The notes under the pieces are model-generated. The model had not been told where the DNA came from. It made no database searches and was given only the letters and a program-made list of their open reading frames with translations. The position numbers and the translations under genes are program-made. A DNA stretch of 64,000 nucleotides from Orbaceae bacterium BiB (GTDB taxonomy: Bacteria; Pseudomonadota; Gammaproteobacteria; Enterobacterales; Orbaceae): positions 2,779,210 to 2,843,209 of the forward strand of contig CP133958.1 of NCBI GenBank assembly GCA_036251205.1, given 5' to 3'. This document shows, piece by piece, positions 41,420 through 50,056 of the stretch (positions are counted from its first letter, which is position 1; every line of letters starts with the position of its first letter).

Positions 41420-42027
41420 TGATAGAGGACATTTTAAAAAAATATATTCGTCATGGCACGATAACGTCGGTTAACTCAGATAACACGGCTAGAGTGCAGT
41501 TTTCTGATCTTGATAATTTAGTCTCTTATAACTTACCAATATTAGTTCACAATGCAGGTAAAAATAAACAACAATCCCCTCCTGATATTGGGTGTTGTGC
41601 CGTTTGCCTTATGCTGCCAACCGGTGATTCAGACGGCTTCGTACTCGGATGTTATTACGACACTAAAAATACGCCACCAGTCACCGATTTAAGTAAAAAA
41701 ATGCATTGGTCATTTGATGATGGAACCATTATTGAATATGACACCAAAGCACATAAATTACTTGTTGATGTTAAAGGGAGTATTGAGGGCAAAGCAACAA
41801 CATCCGCTGTCATTGAATGCCCTGATATTACTTTAAAAGGTAACGTAAAAATCATGGGAACACTGCAGGTAATGCTCGGTGATGTGATTGTTGCGTCAGT
41901 TGGGGCTGGTGATTTAACGATTAACGGTAAAATTACATCAACAAAGAGTATCTCAATCACCGGTGGCGATCTCAATGTGACTGGAAATATAAAGGCAACT
42001 GGGACAGTTAAAGGGACAAATATATGA
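41419..42027 (+). CDS. Baseplate spike protein V
   Basis: A 202-residue baseplate assembly protein V. The N-terminal OB-like domain has ITSVNSDNTARVQFSDLDNLVSYNLPILVHNAG and PPDIGCCAVCLMLPTGDSDGFVLG. The C-terminal part has the repeated VTGNIKATGTVKGT-type beta-helix pattern of the membrane-piercing spike. It acts as the tail tip that first contacts the outer membrane. Confidence 0.88.
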   Translation: MIEDILKKYIRHGTITSVNSDNTARVQFSDLDNLVSYNLPILVHNAGKNKQQSPPDIGCCAVCLMLPTGDSDGFVLGCYYDTKNTPPVTDLSKKMHWSFDDGTIIEYDTKAHKLLVDVKGSIEGKATTSAVIECPDITLKGNVKIMGTLQVMLGDVIVASVGAGDLTINGKITSTKSISITGGDLNVTGNIKATGTVKGTNI

Positions 42028-42590
42028 GTAATGTATTAACCGGTTTAATTGGCTGCTTTGGTGGCGTTATTTTCACTGTTAGTGATCAGTATATAAAAAC
42101 ATTTCAAGATTTAAGTGTTACTCGAAAAAATAAGTATGCTGATCATGAAATTGCGATGAATAAACCCATTACGGAGTTTACTGGTGAAGAACTCAATGAA
42201 GTCAGATTTAAAATGCGGCTAACGACTCATTCTAAAGCATCACCACTGATTGATTTGGGTATTTTAAAATCCATCATGAATCGAAAAGTAGCACAAAGAT
42301 TAATTATTGGTTTAAGTAATTTAGGGAAATATACATTAAGGGAATTATCTGATGAATGGCTTCATATTGCTGGAAATGGTGTTCCACTAATTATCGATGT
42401 TGAGCTAGTTCTCGTCGAATACATCGATCAGGTCTCCAATCAAGCCATGAACTCCCTAAGAACCGATGAGTTAATGAAAACAGAAACCGGGAAAGGTGGG
42501 CCAGAGCGATTACCTGGTTCTTTTGAAAAAATAAAAGACCGCGTTTTAACAAAATTTGATGATGTAATTGGGGGCGATTATGGTGAATAA
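42024..42590 (+). CDS. Tail protein U-like (P2 GpU family)
   Basis: A 188-residue protein resembling P2 GpU: VLTGLIGCFGGVIFTVSDQYIKTFQDLSVTRKNKYADHE, then ITEFTGEELNEVRFKMRLTT and GNGVPLIIDVELVLVEYIDQV. GpU-type proteins take part in tail assembly near the tape measure and sheath end. In P2 the gene follows T; here it has moved behind V. ATG 42024 overlaps the V stop by 4 bp. Confidence 0.7.
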   Translation: MSNVLTGLIGCFGGVIFTVSDQYIKTFQDLSVTRKNKYADHEIAMNKPITEFTGEELNEVRFKMRLTTHSKASPLIDLGILKSIMNRKVAQRLIIGLSNLGKYTLRELSDEWLHIAGNGVPLIIDVELVLVEYIDQVSNQAMNSLRTDELMKTETGKGGPERLPGSFEKIKDRVLTKFDDVIGGDYGE

Positions 42591-42909
42591 AACGATAACA
42601 TTATCGTTAGCAGATAGTCAGTCTATTAATATTGGTGCGTCCGGTCTTGATGAAATTTGTCAAAATATCCAAATCATTTTATCAACTCAGCAAGGAACAC
42701 TTTATTTAGATCGATTATTTGGGTTAAAAAGTGATTTTGTTGATGCTCCAATGAATGAAGCTGCAATGAAAATTCAAAATGAGATTTATGATGCGATTGA
42801 AAAATACGAGCCAAGAGTGAAAATTATATCGGTTACTTTTTCCGGTAATGATGATGGCCGGTTAAATCCAGTGATATCTTTTGAATTAGTCGAGGGGGTT
42901 TTATTGTGA
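42580..42909 (+). CDS. Baseplate wedge protein W (gp25-like)
   Basis: A 109-residue protein of the gp25-like lysozyme-related baseplate family: MNEAAMKIQNEIYDAIEKYEPRVKIISVTF is the signature segment and GTLYLDRLFGLKSDFVDAP lies before it. It starts at ATG 42580 (MVNKTITL) inside the end of gene U; the longer frame from 42568 has no better signal. It joins J and I to build the wedge. Confidence 0.82.
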   Translation: MVNKTITLSLADSQSINIGASGLDEICQNIQIILSTQQGTLYLDRLFGLKSDFVDAPMNEAAMKIQNEIYDAIEKYEPRVKIISVTFSGNDDGRLNPVISFELVEGVLL

Positions 42910-44057
42910 CAACTAACTATAATCAATTATTATCACTTCCTGATGTAAATTTTACAGAAACGGATAGTGCGATTATTTTGCAAAATTTAATTGATGACTA
43001 TCAGCTAATCACCAAAAAAGTATTATATCCTGGTGATCCTGTTAGGTTATTTTTATATACACTTGCTTACCGAATATCTCAAGAACGAGCTATTTATAAT
43101 AATGCTGGGAGACAAACACTCCTTCGTTATGCGAAGAAAGATAAACTGGATCACATTGGCGCTTTAATGGGGACCAGTCGAATTCAACATGAATATGCAA
43201 AGTTAACGATAAAATACTCATTATCAAGCATTCTTTCTTTTGATGTCGTTATACCTCAAGGCTCAAGAGTGACAACACTTGATGGCGACGCTATTTTTGC
43301 AATTAATAGCGAGGCAATCGTTAAATCTGGCTCATTGTCAGTCGATGTTTTAGCTACCAGTTTAACTGCTGGGACGAAAGATAATAATATTCAACTTGAT
43401 GAAGTTAATGTCATGGTTGACCCCATTGCTTATGTTAGTTCAGTCACCAACACAACAATAAGCGCAGGTGGCACCGATATTGAAAGTGATGAGGATTATC
43501 GAGAGAGGATAGCATTATCTCCCGAACGGTTTTCTACAGCAGGGCCCGAACTTGCTTATAAATACCATGCATTGTCTGCTCATAAAAATATATCAAGTGT
43601 TGCCGCGTTGTTGAAAGAGCCGGGTATTGTTGAAATTGTAGTGCTACTTGAAAACGGCATTATACCAGATAGTCATTCTGTTGAAATTGAAGCGGTTATT
43701 CATACGCTTAATGATGAAAAAATCAGACCTTTAACCGATACAGTTGAGGTCGTTCCAGCCGAAGCAATTTTGTGTGATTATGAACTCACGTGGTATTTAC
43801 CGCAATCATCAAGCTCATTACAGGCTGTCATTGCTGAAAAAGTAGCATTAGCCGTCAGCGATTATGAAAAATGGCAAGTTAGCACATTAGGGCGTGATAT
43901 TAATCCCGACGAGCTGATATCCCTTTGCAAAGCAGCTGGAGCAAAGCGTATTGAGTTATCGGGGCTTAATTATACGTCATTAGAAGCTAACCAAGTCTGC
44001 CAATTTAAAAGCAATATTAATCGAATTCGATATGGCGGAATAGAAAGGAGTGCATAA
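42906..44057 (+). CDS. Baseplate protein J
   Basis: A 383-residue baseplate J family protein starting at GTG 42906, overlapping W by 4 bp. Features are the N-terminal PGDPVRLFLYTLAYRISQERAIYNNAGRQTLLRYAKKDKLDHIG, LIPQGSRVTTLDGDAIF-like beta segment, GTDIESDEDYRERIALSPERFSTAGPELAYKYHAL, and the VVLLENG loop. It forms the periphery of the baseplate and attaches the fibres through I. Confidence 0.93.
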   Translation: MTTNYNQLLSLPDVNFTETDSAIILQNLIDDYQLITKKVLYPGDPVRLFLYTLAYRISQERAIYNNAGRQTLLRYAKKDKLDHIGALMGTSRIQHEYAKLTIKYSLSSILSFDVVIPQGSRVTTLDGDAIFAINSEAIVKSGSLSVDVLATSLTAGTKDNNIQLDEVNVMVDPIAYVSSVTNTTISAGGTDIESDEDYRERIALSPERFSTAGPELAYKYHALSAHKNISSVAALLKEPGIVEIVVLLENGIIPDSHSVEIEAVIHTLNDEKIRPLTDTVEVVPAEAILCDYELTWYLPQSSSSLQAVIAEKVALAVSDYEKWQVSTLGRDINPDELISLCKAAGAKRIELSGLNYTSLEANQVCQFKSNINRIRYGGIERSA

Positions 44058-44677
44058 TGAAAAATAGACCTCTTTTTGATTTGCCTTTTAATGACATGTT
44101 GCCAAGTAGTATTAATCAAGATGTTAGTATTGTTCAAATAACAGAGCCACTTCAAAAGCAAATATCTCTTTATGAGTCTGAGTTAAATAAAATCTCTATT
44201 TGGGAACAACTAGATAGTATTGAGGAGCCTTTTCTCTCTACATTGGCTTGGCAATTATCATTAGATCACGAATATATATGGCAACTTGCAGAATCATTAA
44301 CAGCTAAACGAAACTTAATAAAAATAGCGATAGATCTTCATCGGTATAAAGGTAGCGTTTGGGCTGTTCGCAATATTATTCGTGCGCTTGGTTTTGGTGA
44401 GGTTGATATTATAGAGGGATTGGGTATTCGTTACCGTGACGGTTCATTTGAACGAACTGGCATTAAAACTCACTCAGGACATAAAAAAGGATGGCCTTTT
44501 TATACGATTATTTTTTATGAACCTATCACTAATGATATCGCAGAGTTACTAAGAAAAGCGATTCCAGAGTATGCCCCTAGTCGCTCTGTTTTATATCGAA
44601 TTAACTTTAAAAACGCAAAAATGAGACGTAATGGCTCATATTATCACAATGGATTATATAACCGAGGAGAGGCATAG
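44057..44677 (+). CDS. Tail protein I
   Basis: A 206-residue protein of the P2 gpI family: LPSSINQDVSIVQITEPLQKQI, then LSTLAWQLSLDHEYIWQLAESLTAKRNLIKIAIDLHRYKGSVWAVRNIIRALGFGEVDI, a very typical segment. It links the baseplate to the tail fibre. The ATG overlaps the J stop and its own stop overlaps the fibre start. Confidence 0.92.
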   Translation: MKNRPLFDLPFNDMLPSSINQDVSIVQITEPLQKQISLYESELNKISIWEQLDSIEEPFLSTLAWQLSLDHEYIWQLAESLTAKRNLIKIAIDLHRYKGSVWAVRNIIRALGFGEVDIIEGLGIRYRDGSFERTGIKTHSGHKKGWPFYTIIFYEPITNDIAELLRKAIPEYAPSRSVLYRINFKNAKMRRNGSYYHNGLYNRGEA

Positions 44678-45783
44678 TGGCTAACTTAAAATTAGAAGAG
44701 AAATGGATTGATGGAATTTATCAGCTTGAAGTGACAGATCCAGTTATGGGCGGTGAAGATGGTATTGATAATCTTCAAGCAAAACAATTGGGCGGAAATA
44801 TTTTTTATTTACGAAAAATGGGTATTGCAGAATGGGATGCCAACTTTACGTATTCAAAGTTTAGTCTGGTTAATGTTGATGGTGTTTTATATGCATCAAT
44901 TATTGACGGTAATAAAAATAAAAAAGTGAGTGATACAACCGCATGGAAAAAAGTGATTGTTGATGTCGCCGATGCCAGCACAACACAGAAAGGTGTCGTC
45001 AAATTAAATTCAGCCATAAATAGTACGTCGATAGTAGACGCTGCCACACCTAGCGCCGTTAAAACAGCATATGATTTGGCTAATACAGCCAACACTACAG
45101 CAAATACAGCTAAAACCAATGCGGCAACAGCGCAAACTAAAGCGGATAGTGCTTATACCTTGGCAAGTACTGTTAACACCACAGCCAATACAGCTAAATC
45201 CACAGCGGAAACAGATGCGTCAACGACGGTTAAAGGGCGTGTTCAGCTAAATTCAGCAGTAAATAGTACAGTAGAGAATCAAGCAGCAACACCCAAGGCA
45301 GTTAAAACAGCTTATGACCTGGCAAATACAGCCTTATCACGCAGCGGAGGAGGTGTGGTAACCGGCAATACTAATTACACTGGGAAATTACAGCAAGCAG
45401 GTAGTGATGTGATTACGACTGAGACAATAAAAAATTATATCGGTCAATCAATAGTGCTATATCCAAGCGGTAGCGAATCATCACCACCTACACTTACAGT
45501 TAATCAGAGTATTAAAATTGATAATCCATTCAATACAATGAATATTATTTGTTACGTTGAAATATTTAATAACAATGTTTGGGGTAGAGTTCATGATACA
45601 TTTTATAATTTTGACAGTAAAGTGACTTTAATATCAGGTATTTTTATTACTCCAATTTCTAACAATCAATTATCAATAACAACTGGAGCAAGTGAATTAT
45701 TTACTGGAGGATTAGTTAGATGGGTTACAGGAAGTTTAACTTCTGCTAAATATCGAGTGCGCGTAATTAAAATAGGTGATTAA
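44677..45783 (+). CDS. Tail fibre protein
   Basis: A 368-residue tail fibre starting at GTG 44677. The N-terminal baseplate-binding part (about 1-95) is followed by repeats of the form ASTTQKGVVKLNSAINST...AATPSAVKTAYDLANTA (twice) with alanine-threonine-rich coiled-coil between, as in phage fibre repeat families. The C-terminal receptor-binding part (about 255-368) is unlike anything I recognise. It is short for a P2-type fibre. A small companion gene and an IS follow. Confidence 0.85.
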   Translation: MANLKLEEKWIDGIYQLEVTDPVMGGEDGIDNLQAKQLGGNIFYLRKMGIAEWDANFTYSKFSLVNVDGVLYASIIDGNKNKKVSDTTAWKKVIVDVADASTTQKGVVKLNSAINSTSIVDAATPSAVKTAYDLANTANTTANTAKTNAATAQTKADSAYTLASTVNTTANTAKSTAETDASTTVKGRVQLNSAVNSTVENQAATPKAVKTAYDLANTALSRSGGGVVTGNTNYTGKLQQAGSDVITTETIKNYIGQSIVLYPSGSESSPPTLTVNQSIKIDNPFNTMNIICYVEIFNNNVWGRVHDTFYNFDSKVTLISGIFITPISNNQLSITTGASELFTGGLVRWVTGSLTSAKYRVRVIKIGD

Positions 45784-45961
45784 AATGAATAAAATTATTT
45801 TTGGTAAAGTTGGTAGTTCCTTTTTTGAAGTAAATATTACAACTATAAGCAACATAGAACCGCCAACTGGATACGTTCTAATGTCAGAAGAAAGACCCAA
45901 CTTGAATTTTATTGTTAAAGATAACGGAAACGGAACAGGCGATTGGGTCATTGACCTAAAT

Positions 45962-47164
45962 TGTATTAGTTCCGACTTAATCTGACACATGGCTTGCAAA
46001 AGTGAGCGTTACCGGTTTTGATATTAGGTGCAAAATCTACAATCAAAACAAAAAGAGGTAACGCTCATGTTTCATACTAACAATCAAATCATAAAACATA
46101 AAGTAGGCTTATTAAATTTAGCTGAAGAACTTCAAAACGTATCAAAAGCGTGTAAAGTAATGGGCGTATCGAGAGATACGTTTTATCGCTATAAAGAGCT
46201 TGTCGATGAAGGTGGACTTGATTCGTTAATATTAAAAAGTCGACGAACACCTAATCTGAAAAATCGTGTTGATGATCCAACTGAACAAGCAGTGATAGGT
46301 TACGCGATTGATTACCCTGCTTATGGCCAGCATAGAGCCAGTAACGAACTGCGAAAACAAGGTGTTTTTATCTCAGGTAGTGGGGTGCGTTCTGTTTGGT
46401 TAAGGCATAATCTTGAGAATTTCAAAAAACGTCTTAAAGCGTTAGAGGACAAAGTTGCTCAAGAAGGAATTGAACTTAATGATAACCAAATCGCCGCTTT
46501 GGAAAAGAAAAAATATGATGATGAGGCTTGTGGTGAAATAGACACCGCTCATCCTGGTTATCTTGGCTCACAAGATACGTTTTATGTTGGTAATTTAAAG
46601 GGCGTGGGTCGTATTTATCAACAGACTTTTGTTGATACTTATTCTAAGGTAGCACATTGTAAATTATATGTAACAAAAACGCCGATTACCGCAGCGGATC
46701 TACTTAATGATAAAGTGCTACCGTTTTACAATGCCCACAATTTACCAATACTAAGGATATTAACCGATAGAGGAACCGAGTATTGTGGTAAGGTGGAGCA
46801 GCATGATTATCAGCTTTATTTGGCGATCAATGATATTGACCATACTAAAACTAAAGCGATGTCGCCACAAACCAATGGGATCTGCGAACGTTTTCATAAA
46901 ACCATTTTAAATGAATTTTATATGATCACATTTCGTAAAAAACTGTATTCAGATTTGGGGGCATTGCAAACGGATCTGGACAATTGGTTAGATTATTACA
47001 ATAATGAACGAACTCATCAGGGTAAAATGTGCTGTGGTAGGACACCAATGGAAACATTACTTGATGGAAAACTGATCTGGGAAGAGAAAAATCTGAACCA
47101 GATTTAACCTGACAGACACCTAATGAAAAACGGGTAACTGTCAGATCAGGTTTGAGCTAGTACA
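45962..47164 (+). mobile_element. IS481-family insertion sequence, 1203 bp
   Basis: The ends are imperfect inverted repeats beginning TGTA (left TGTATTAGTTCCGACTTAAT, right, read inward, TGTACTAGCTCAAACCTGAT), both followed by ATCTGACA or a near match. The flanking direct repeat CCTAAAT occurs at 45955-45961 and 47165-47171. One transposase gene fills the interior. Intact ends and clean target duplication point to a recent insertion. Confidence 0.88.
46067..47107 (+). CDS. IS481-family transposase
   Basis: A 346-residue DDE transposase. Start MFHTNNQIIKHKVGLLNL at 46067 follows AAAAGAGGTAACG; the frame before it lies outside the conserved protein. The N-terminal helix-turn-helix (about 15-50, VSKACKVMGVSRDTFYRYKE) precedes an rve-type catalytic domain with acidic residues in FVDTYSKVAH, RILTDRGTEYCG and the glutamate of QTNGICERFHKT. 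It moves the surrounding IS. The gene appears intact. Confidence 0.9.
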   Translation: MFHTNNQIIKHKVGLLNLAEELQNVSKACKVMGVSRDTFYRYKELVDEGGLDSLILKSRRTPNLKNRVDDPTEQAVIGYAIDYPAYGQHRASNELRKQGVFISGSGVRSVWLRHNLENFKKRLKALEDKVAQEGIELNDNQIAALEKKKYDDEACGEIDTAHPGYLGSQDTFYVGNLKGVGRIYQQTFVDTYSKVAHCKLYVTKTPITAADLLNDKVLPFYNAHNLPILRILTDRGTEYCGKVEQHDYQLYLAINDIDHTKTKAMSPQTNGICERFHKTILNEFYMITFRKKLYSDLGALQTDLDNWLDYYNNERTHQGKMCCGRTPMETLLDGKLIWEEKNLNQI

Positions 47165-47200
47165 CCTAAATTATAATAATTTAACGAATCCGGATATTAA

Positions 47201-47773
47201 TTAGTTCCTAATTAAAATTTTATTATTTTTTTCAGTATAAACGGTGCAATTATCTGGAATGTTTTTATTAATGAAAGACATTGCGCCTATTATTACATTG
47301 TGACCTATTTTTATGTTTCCACCAATAATTACTGAATTGCTACATATTACAACATTATCATTTATTTTTATTTTATCTTGCCCACATGTATAATTTCTTC
47401 CTATCGTCACACATTGATGTATAAATAAATTTTTACCAATAACAACATTTGGACTTATTATTATAGCGAAAAAATGTGCTATTTTTAATCCATAATCAAT
47501 TGTAGCGCCAAGTCCAATTTCAACATTGTATTGTCTTATTAATCTTGTTTGTATATTTGTAGCAATTCTTTTCTGTTTTTTTGAGCCATTTCTGAACATT
47601 TCATTCGCCAACCTCCACCAAAAGTAATAATTTTCTTGTTTTTTTTTAATTATTCTTGTTATAACTTTTCGCCAAGAGAATTCTCCTATAATAAACTCAA
47701 CCTCCAAACATTCTTTTAAAAAAGTTAAATCATGCGTCATTAAGAATTTAATGATATGAAAATATTTAAACAT
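47201..47773 (-). CDS. CysE-like hexapeptide acetyltransferase, phage cargo
   Basis: A 190-residue left-handed beta-helix acyltransferase like serine acetyltransferase/WcaB. An N-terminal helical part (1-80) is followed by hexapeptide repeats: VEIGLGATIDYGLKIAHFFAIIISPNVVIGKN, IHQCVTIGRNYTCGQDKIKINDNVVICSNSVIIGG, and IKIGHNVIIGAMSFINK. The histidine in KIAHFFA fits the catalytic position. Found at the end of the tail genes and on the other strand, it is probably a lysogenic-conversion gene that acetylates a surface sugar rather than a cysteine-synthesis gene. It is very AT-rich. Confidence 0.78.
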   Translation of the reverse strand: MFKYFHIIKFLMTHDLTFLKECLEVEFIIGEFSWRKVITRIIKKKQENYYFWWRLANEMFRNGSKKQKRIATNIQTRLIRQYNVEIGLGATIDYGLKIAHFFAIIISPNVVIGKNLFIHQCVTIGRNYTCGQDKIKINDNVVICSNSVIIGGNIKIGHNVIIGAMSFINKNIPDNCTVYTEKNNKILIRN

Positions 47774-47803
47774 AATGATCCTTTTTACATAGAAAATATG
47801 TAG

Positions 47804-48094
47804 TTAAAATAACAAGTTTAAATCTATTTTTGCATCACAAGCAGCTAGATACTTAAAAATGGTTTGCATGCTAGACTTAGTTGGGTTACATTCAATCCGA
47901 TGAATATTTGACGGTGCAACGTTGAGTTTTCTAGCAACATCAGATGACGTTAAATTAGCTTTTTCACGAGCTTCAGCAAGTAATTCTTTTAATTTCCATT
48001 CATATTCAGCTTTTGCATAGGCTTCTTTTGCTGCATCAGTGTTAAGCATAGCTTTTTCTAAGTCAACCATTGTCTTTGTGTGTTTTTTATTCAT
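47804..48094 (-). CDS. XRE-family small regulator, HigA-like
   Basis: A 96-residue DNA-binding protein. Residues about 40-90 form an XRE helix-turn-helix (LTSSDVARKLNVAPSNIHRIECNPTKSSMQTIFKYLAACD). The start at 48094 (MNKKHTKTM) follows AAAAAGAGATTAAT; the longer frame is discarded. It looks like a HigA/HipB-type antitoxin, but no toxin gene is adjacent: the neighbours are an acetyltransferase and an antirepressor. It is therefore recorded as a solitary regulator. Confidence 0.72.
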   Translation of the reverse strand: MNKKHTKTMVDLEKAMLNTDAAKEAYAKAEYEWKLKELLAEAREKANLTSSDVARKLNVAPSNIHRIECNPTKSSMQTIFKYLAACDAKIDLNLLF

Positions 48095-48130
48095 TTTATT
48101 AATCTCTTTTTCGATTATAATAATATAAAA

Positions 48131-48150
48131 CAAGCCCTTTCGGGCTTTTT
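48131..48150. terminator. Bidirectional terminator between the Ant gene and the XRE gene
   Basis: AAGCCC-TTTC-GGGCTT followed by TTTT on the plus strand; on the minus strand the same stem follows the antirepressor stop and is followed by GTTTTAT. Confidence 0.7.
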
Positions 48151-48926
48151 TACTGAATAAATGGTAATACTCGCTGCCAGTTTAGATCATTTCTATCTAT
48201 TTTTATAGTTTTCATTTTTTGTTGAACAATTTGTTTACAACGATTAATAGTACGACGATATTCTCGGCTCATAGTATAAATCCTTGTTGCTCGTTCCGAT
48301 TTCAATGCCTGTAATGCAGGCTCTATTTCCTCAAGTTCAGCACGCATATGTTCAGCAGCTTTAACCACCCAAACCAGATCACAAAGTTCATCACTAGTTA
48401 AAATATCTGATTTAGATGATACTCCACCTAAAAAATCAATAACATTATCAAATTGGGATGCTGGCAATTCTTGATATCGTGGTATTTTAAATTGTTCATA
48501 TAACTTAGCATAAACAATCTGATAATGTTCACCTGTTCTATATGCTCGGCCTTTTACTGCTTGCTTAATAATTTGCTGTTGCTGCGGATTAATCGTTAAT
48601 GAATATGAGCCTTTTTTACGGATTGTAGGTAAAACCTCACTTGTTACCCATCGTTTAAATCGTTTTGCTGTATCTAACGTTGATCCTAAAATTAAAGCAT
48701 ACATTCCACTTTCATTAACATATAAAACCTTTTGTTTACCACCATTTGTAAGGGTGTCGTGTTTTACGACGTCCTCTTTATCTACATGATTTTTAATAGC
48801 ATCCCTAGGATTTTTATAACCTAAAATTTCAGCTAATTGAATAGCTCTTAAAAAGAGTTCATTATTGATAGTAAAAGATTGGACTTGATATTCTTCAAAA
48901 TTAAAGGCTTGTAATTGAATAGACAT
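48150..48926 (-). CDS. BRO-N / P22-Ant-type antirepressor
   Basis: A 258-residue antirepressor. The N-terminal BRO-N domain (about 10-115: FTINNELFLRAIQLAEILGYKNPRDAIKNHVDKED, VLYVNESGMYALILGS) is followed by a C-terminal part like phage P22 Ant (QQIIKQAVKGRAYRTGEHYQIVYAKLYEQFKIPRYQELPASQF). Such proteins bind and disable repressors, allowing induction. The gene is preceded by a structured leader resembling the C4 antisense control region. AAGGAGACAG is its ribosome-binding site. Confidence 0.85.
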   Translation of the reverse strand: MSIQLQAFNFEEYQVQSFTINNELFLRAIQLAEILGYKNPRDAIKNHVDKEDVVKHDTLTNGGKQKVLYVNESGMYALILGSTLDTAKRFKRWVTSEVLPTIRKKGSYSLTINPQQQQIIKQAVKGRAYRTGEHYQIVYAKLYEQFKIPRYQELPASQFDNVIDFLGGVSSKSDILTSDELCDLVWVVKAAEHMRAELEEIEPALQALKSERATRIYTMSREYRRTINRCKQIVQQKMKTIKIDRNDLNWQRVLPFIQ

Positions 48927-49029
48927 ATAACTGTCTCCTTATGGTTTTTCTGATAAGACCCATTCTGACATAGGTGCCAAGAGGTTCAGAAGCCTACCAT
49001 AAGTAAAGGCTGGAGTTATTTCCCTATTT

Positions 49030-49134
49030 GGGTCTTTTATTCCTCGCCCTCTCGGCATAGATTTTAGACATAAAAAAATCGCGCTATCGGGGCGTACTAT
49101 CCGCTTATGGTTTAGGTTCTGACACCTAAACTCA
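49030..49134 (-). ncRNA. Candidate C4-like antisense RNA controlling the antirepressor
   Basis: On the minus strand the 225-bp leader begins with a hairpin (GTTTAGGT...ACCTAAAC, 49131-49110). It contains CAGAACCTAAACCATAAG (49121-49104), complementary over most of its length to CTTATGGTAGGCTTCTG downstream (49003-48987). A second element AAAAGACCC (49038-49030) can pair with GGGTCTTAT (48961-48953) just before the ant Shine-Dalgarno. Two antisense boxes matching two target boxes upstream of ant is the C4 design of P1/P7. The exact ends are estimates. Confidence 0.5.
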
Positions 49135-49165
49135 ACTATACAACCCGATATCTAATCTGTCAAAT

Positions 49166-49897
49166 TTATACGACCATTGTTAGTTCAGATTTTATTAAAT
49201 CTATAGCTTTATCATTATATCGAAATGATTCAACCTGTTTACTGGAGTAGGGGGATTTATCTAAGACGAAAATACCATATTCACTATTTTTAATATCGAG
49301 TTGATTGGCTAATACTCCTATTTTTTTTGATGAGACACCGAGCATTTCTCCAACTTCTGTTGCTGTATAGGTCTTATCAACTGTAGGTAAAGGAATTACA
49401 TCAAATCCAATTACAGGATTAATTAATGATGCATATAGAGTCTGTTTAGATTTTTCACCTAAATTAGGAAGATCAATAAAACATTCTTTAGCTGACTTTA
49501 CTAATAAATCGACAGCTTTAGCTTTTCTATATTCTGGTAATCCTGAGTTATCAATTTTAATAGATCTGGGTTGTTGTTTTGATTTTTTCTCACAATCGAT
49601 AAAATATTGCCGAGCTTGTTTACCTTTTTCATTACGTTCTACCATTGATAGCTCTTTTGCCATATCAATAGTAATGAAGTATTCTTTGCTTGGACGACCG
49701 CCATTAGGGGTTTTTAATAAATTTATTAAAAAGTCTTTTCCTTCAATAAAACCATAATCCGCAATTCTACTTTGAATCCAATTTGTGAAGTGTTGCTTAC
49801 TCTCTAAATAAGAATGTAGATCGCGAGCGTTTACTGTTTGAATGGCTTCATTATTTAATTCTGTTGTTTGAATCTCAATTAGATTAGTATGTTTCAT
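49166..49897 (-). CDS. AntA/AntB-type phage antirepressor
   Basis: A 243-residue protein. The N-terminal AntA/AntB domain (about 20-105) has VNARDLHSYLESKQHFTNWIQSRIADYGFIEGKDF and YFITIDMAKELSMVERNEKGKQARQYFIDCEK. The C-terminal half includes KTYTATEVGEMLGVSSKKIGVLANQL, a helix-turn-helix-like segment. GTGGAGTATT precedes ATG 49897. With the downstream Ant-like gene it forms a leftward antirepressor module. Confidence 0.83.
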   Translation of the reverse strand: MKHTNLIEIQTTELNNEAIQTVNARDLHSYLESKQHFTNWIQSRIADYGFIEGKDFLINLLKTPNGGRPSKEYFITIDMAKELSMVERNEKGKQARQYFIDCEKKSKQQPRSIKIDNSGLPEYRKAKAVDLLVKSAKECFIDLPNLGEKSKQTLYASLINPVIGFDVIPLPTVDKTYTATEVGEMLGVSSKKIGVLANQLDIKNSEYGIFVLDKSPYSSKQVESFRYNDKAIDLIKSELTMVV

Positions 49898-50056
49898 TTT
49901 TAATACTCCACTTTTTTCGTTATCTGCAACTTAACGATAATTAAAATATAGGCATACAATAATTAGCCCAAGATTGTGCGAGATTTTAATAATATGAAAT
50001 TGAAAGAATATAGAATTTGAATGGATTGATCCCACGACTCAAATTATCAATACACA

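Larger units (their letters stand above)
45785..47204 (+). pseudogene. Small tail-fibre companion gene, interrupted near its end by an IS
   Basis: ATG 45785 (MNKIIFGKVGSSFFEV) follows the fibre gene. Before the IS at 45962 it encodes 59 residues ending GDWVIDLN. Removing the IS and one copy of the 7-bp duplication restores a frame that continues YNNLTNPDIN to TAG at 47202-47204, giving about 69 residues. The IS now replaces the last 10 residues by CISSDLI before a stop. The original was therefore complete and small, and may still work in this shortened form. No family is recognised; tail fibre assembly or cap is possible by position. Confidence 0.7.

Noticed and set aside
45962-45985. Natural C-terminus CISSDLI of the small fibre-linked protein
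   Set aside because: These codons are the IS left end; the flanks rejoin to a different, longer ending.
47804-48094. Toxin-antitoxin pair including the XRE protein
   Set aside because: No toxin-like gene is adjacent on either side; the protein is recorded only as a regulator.
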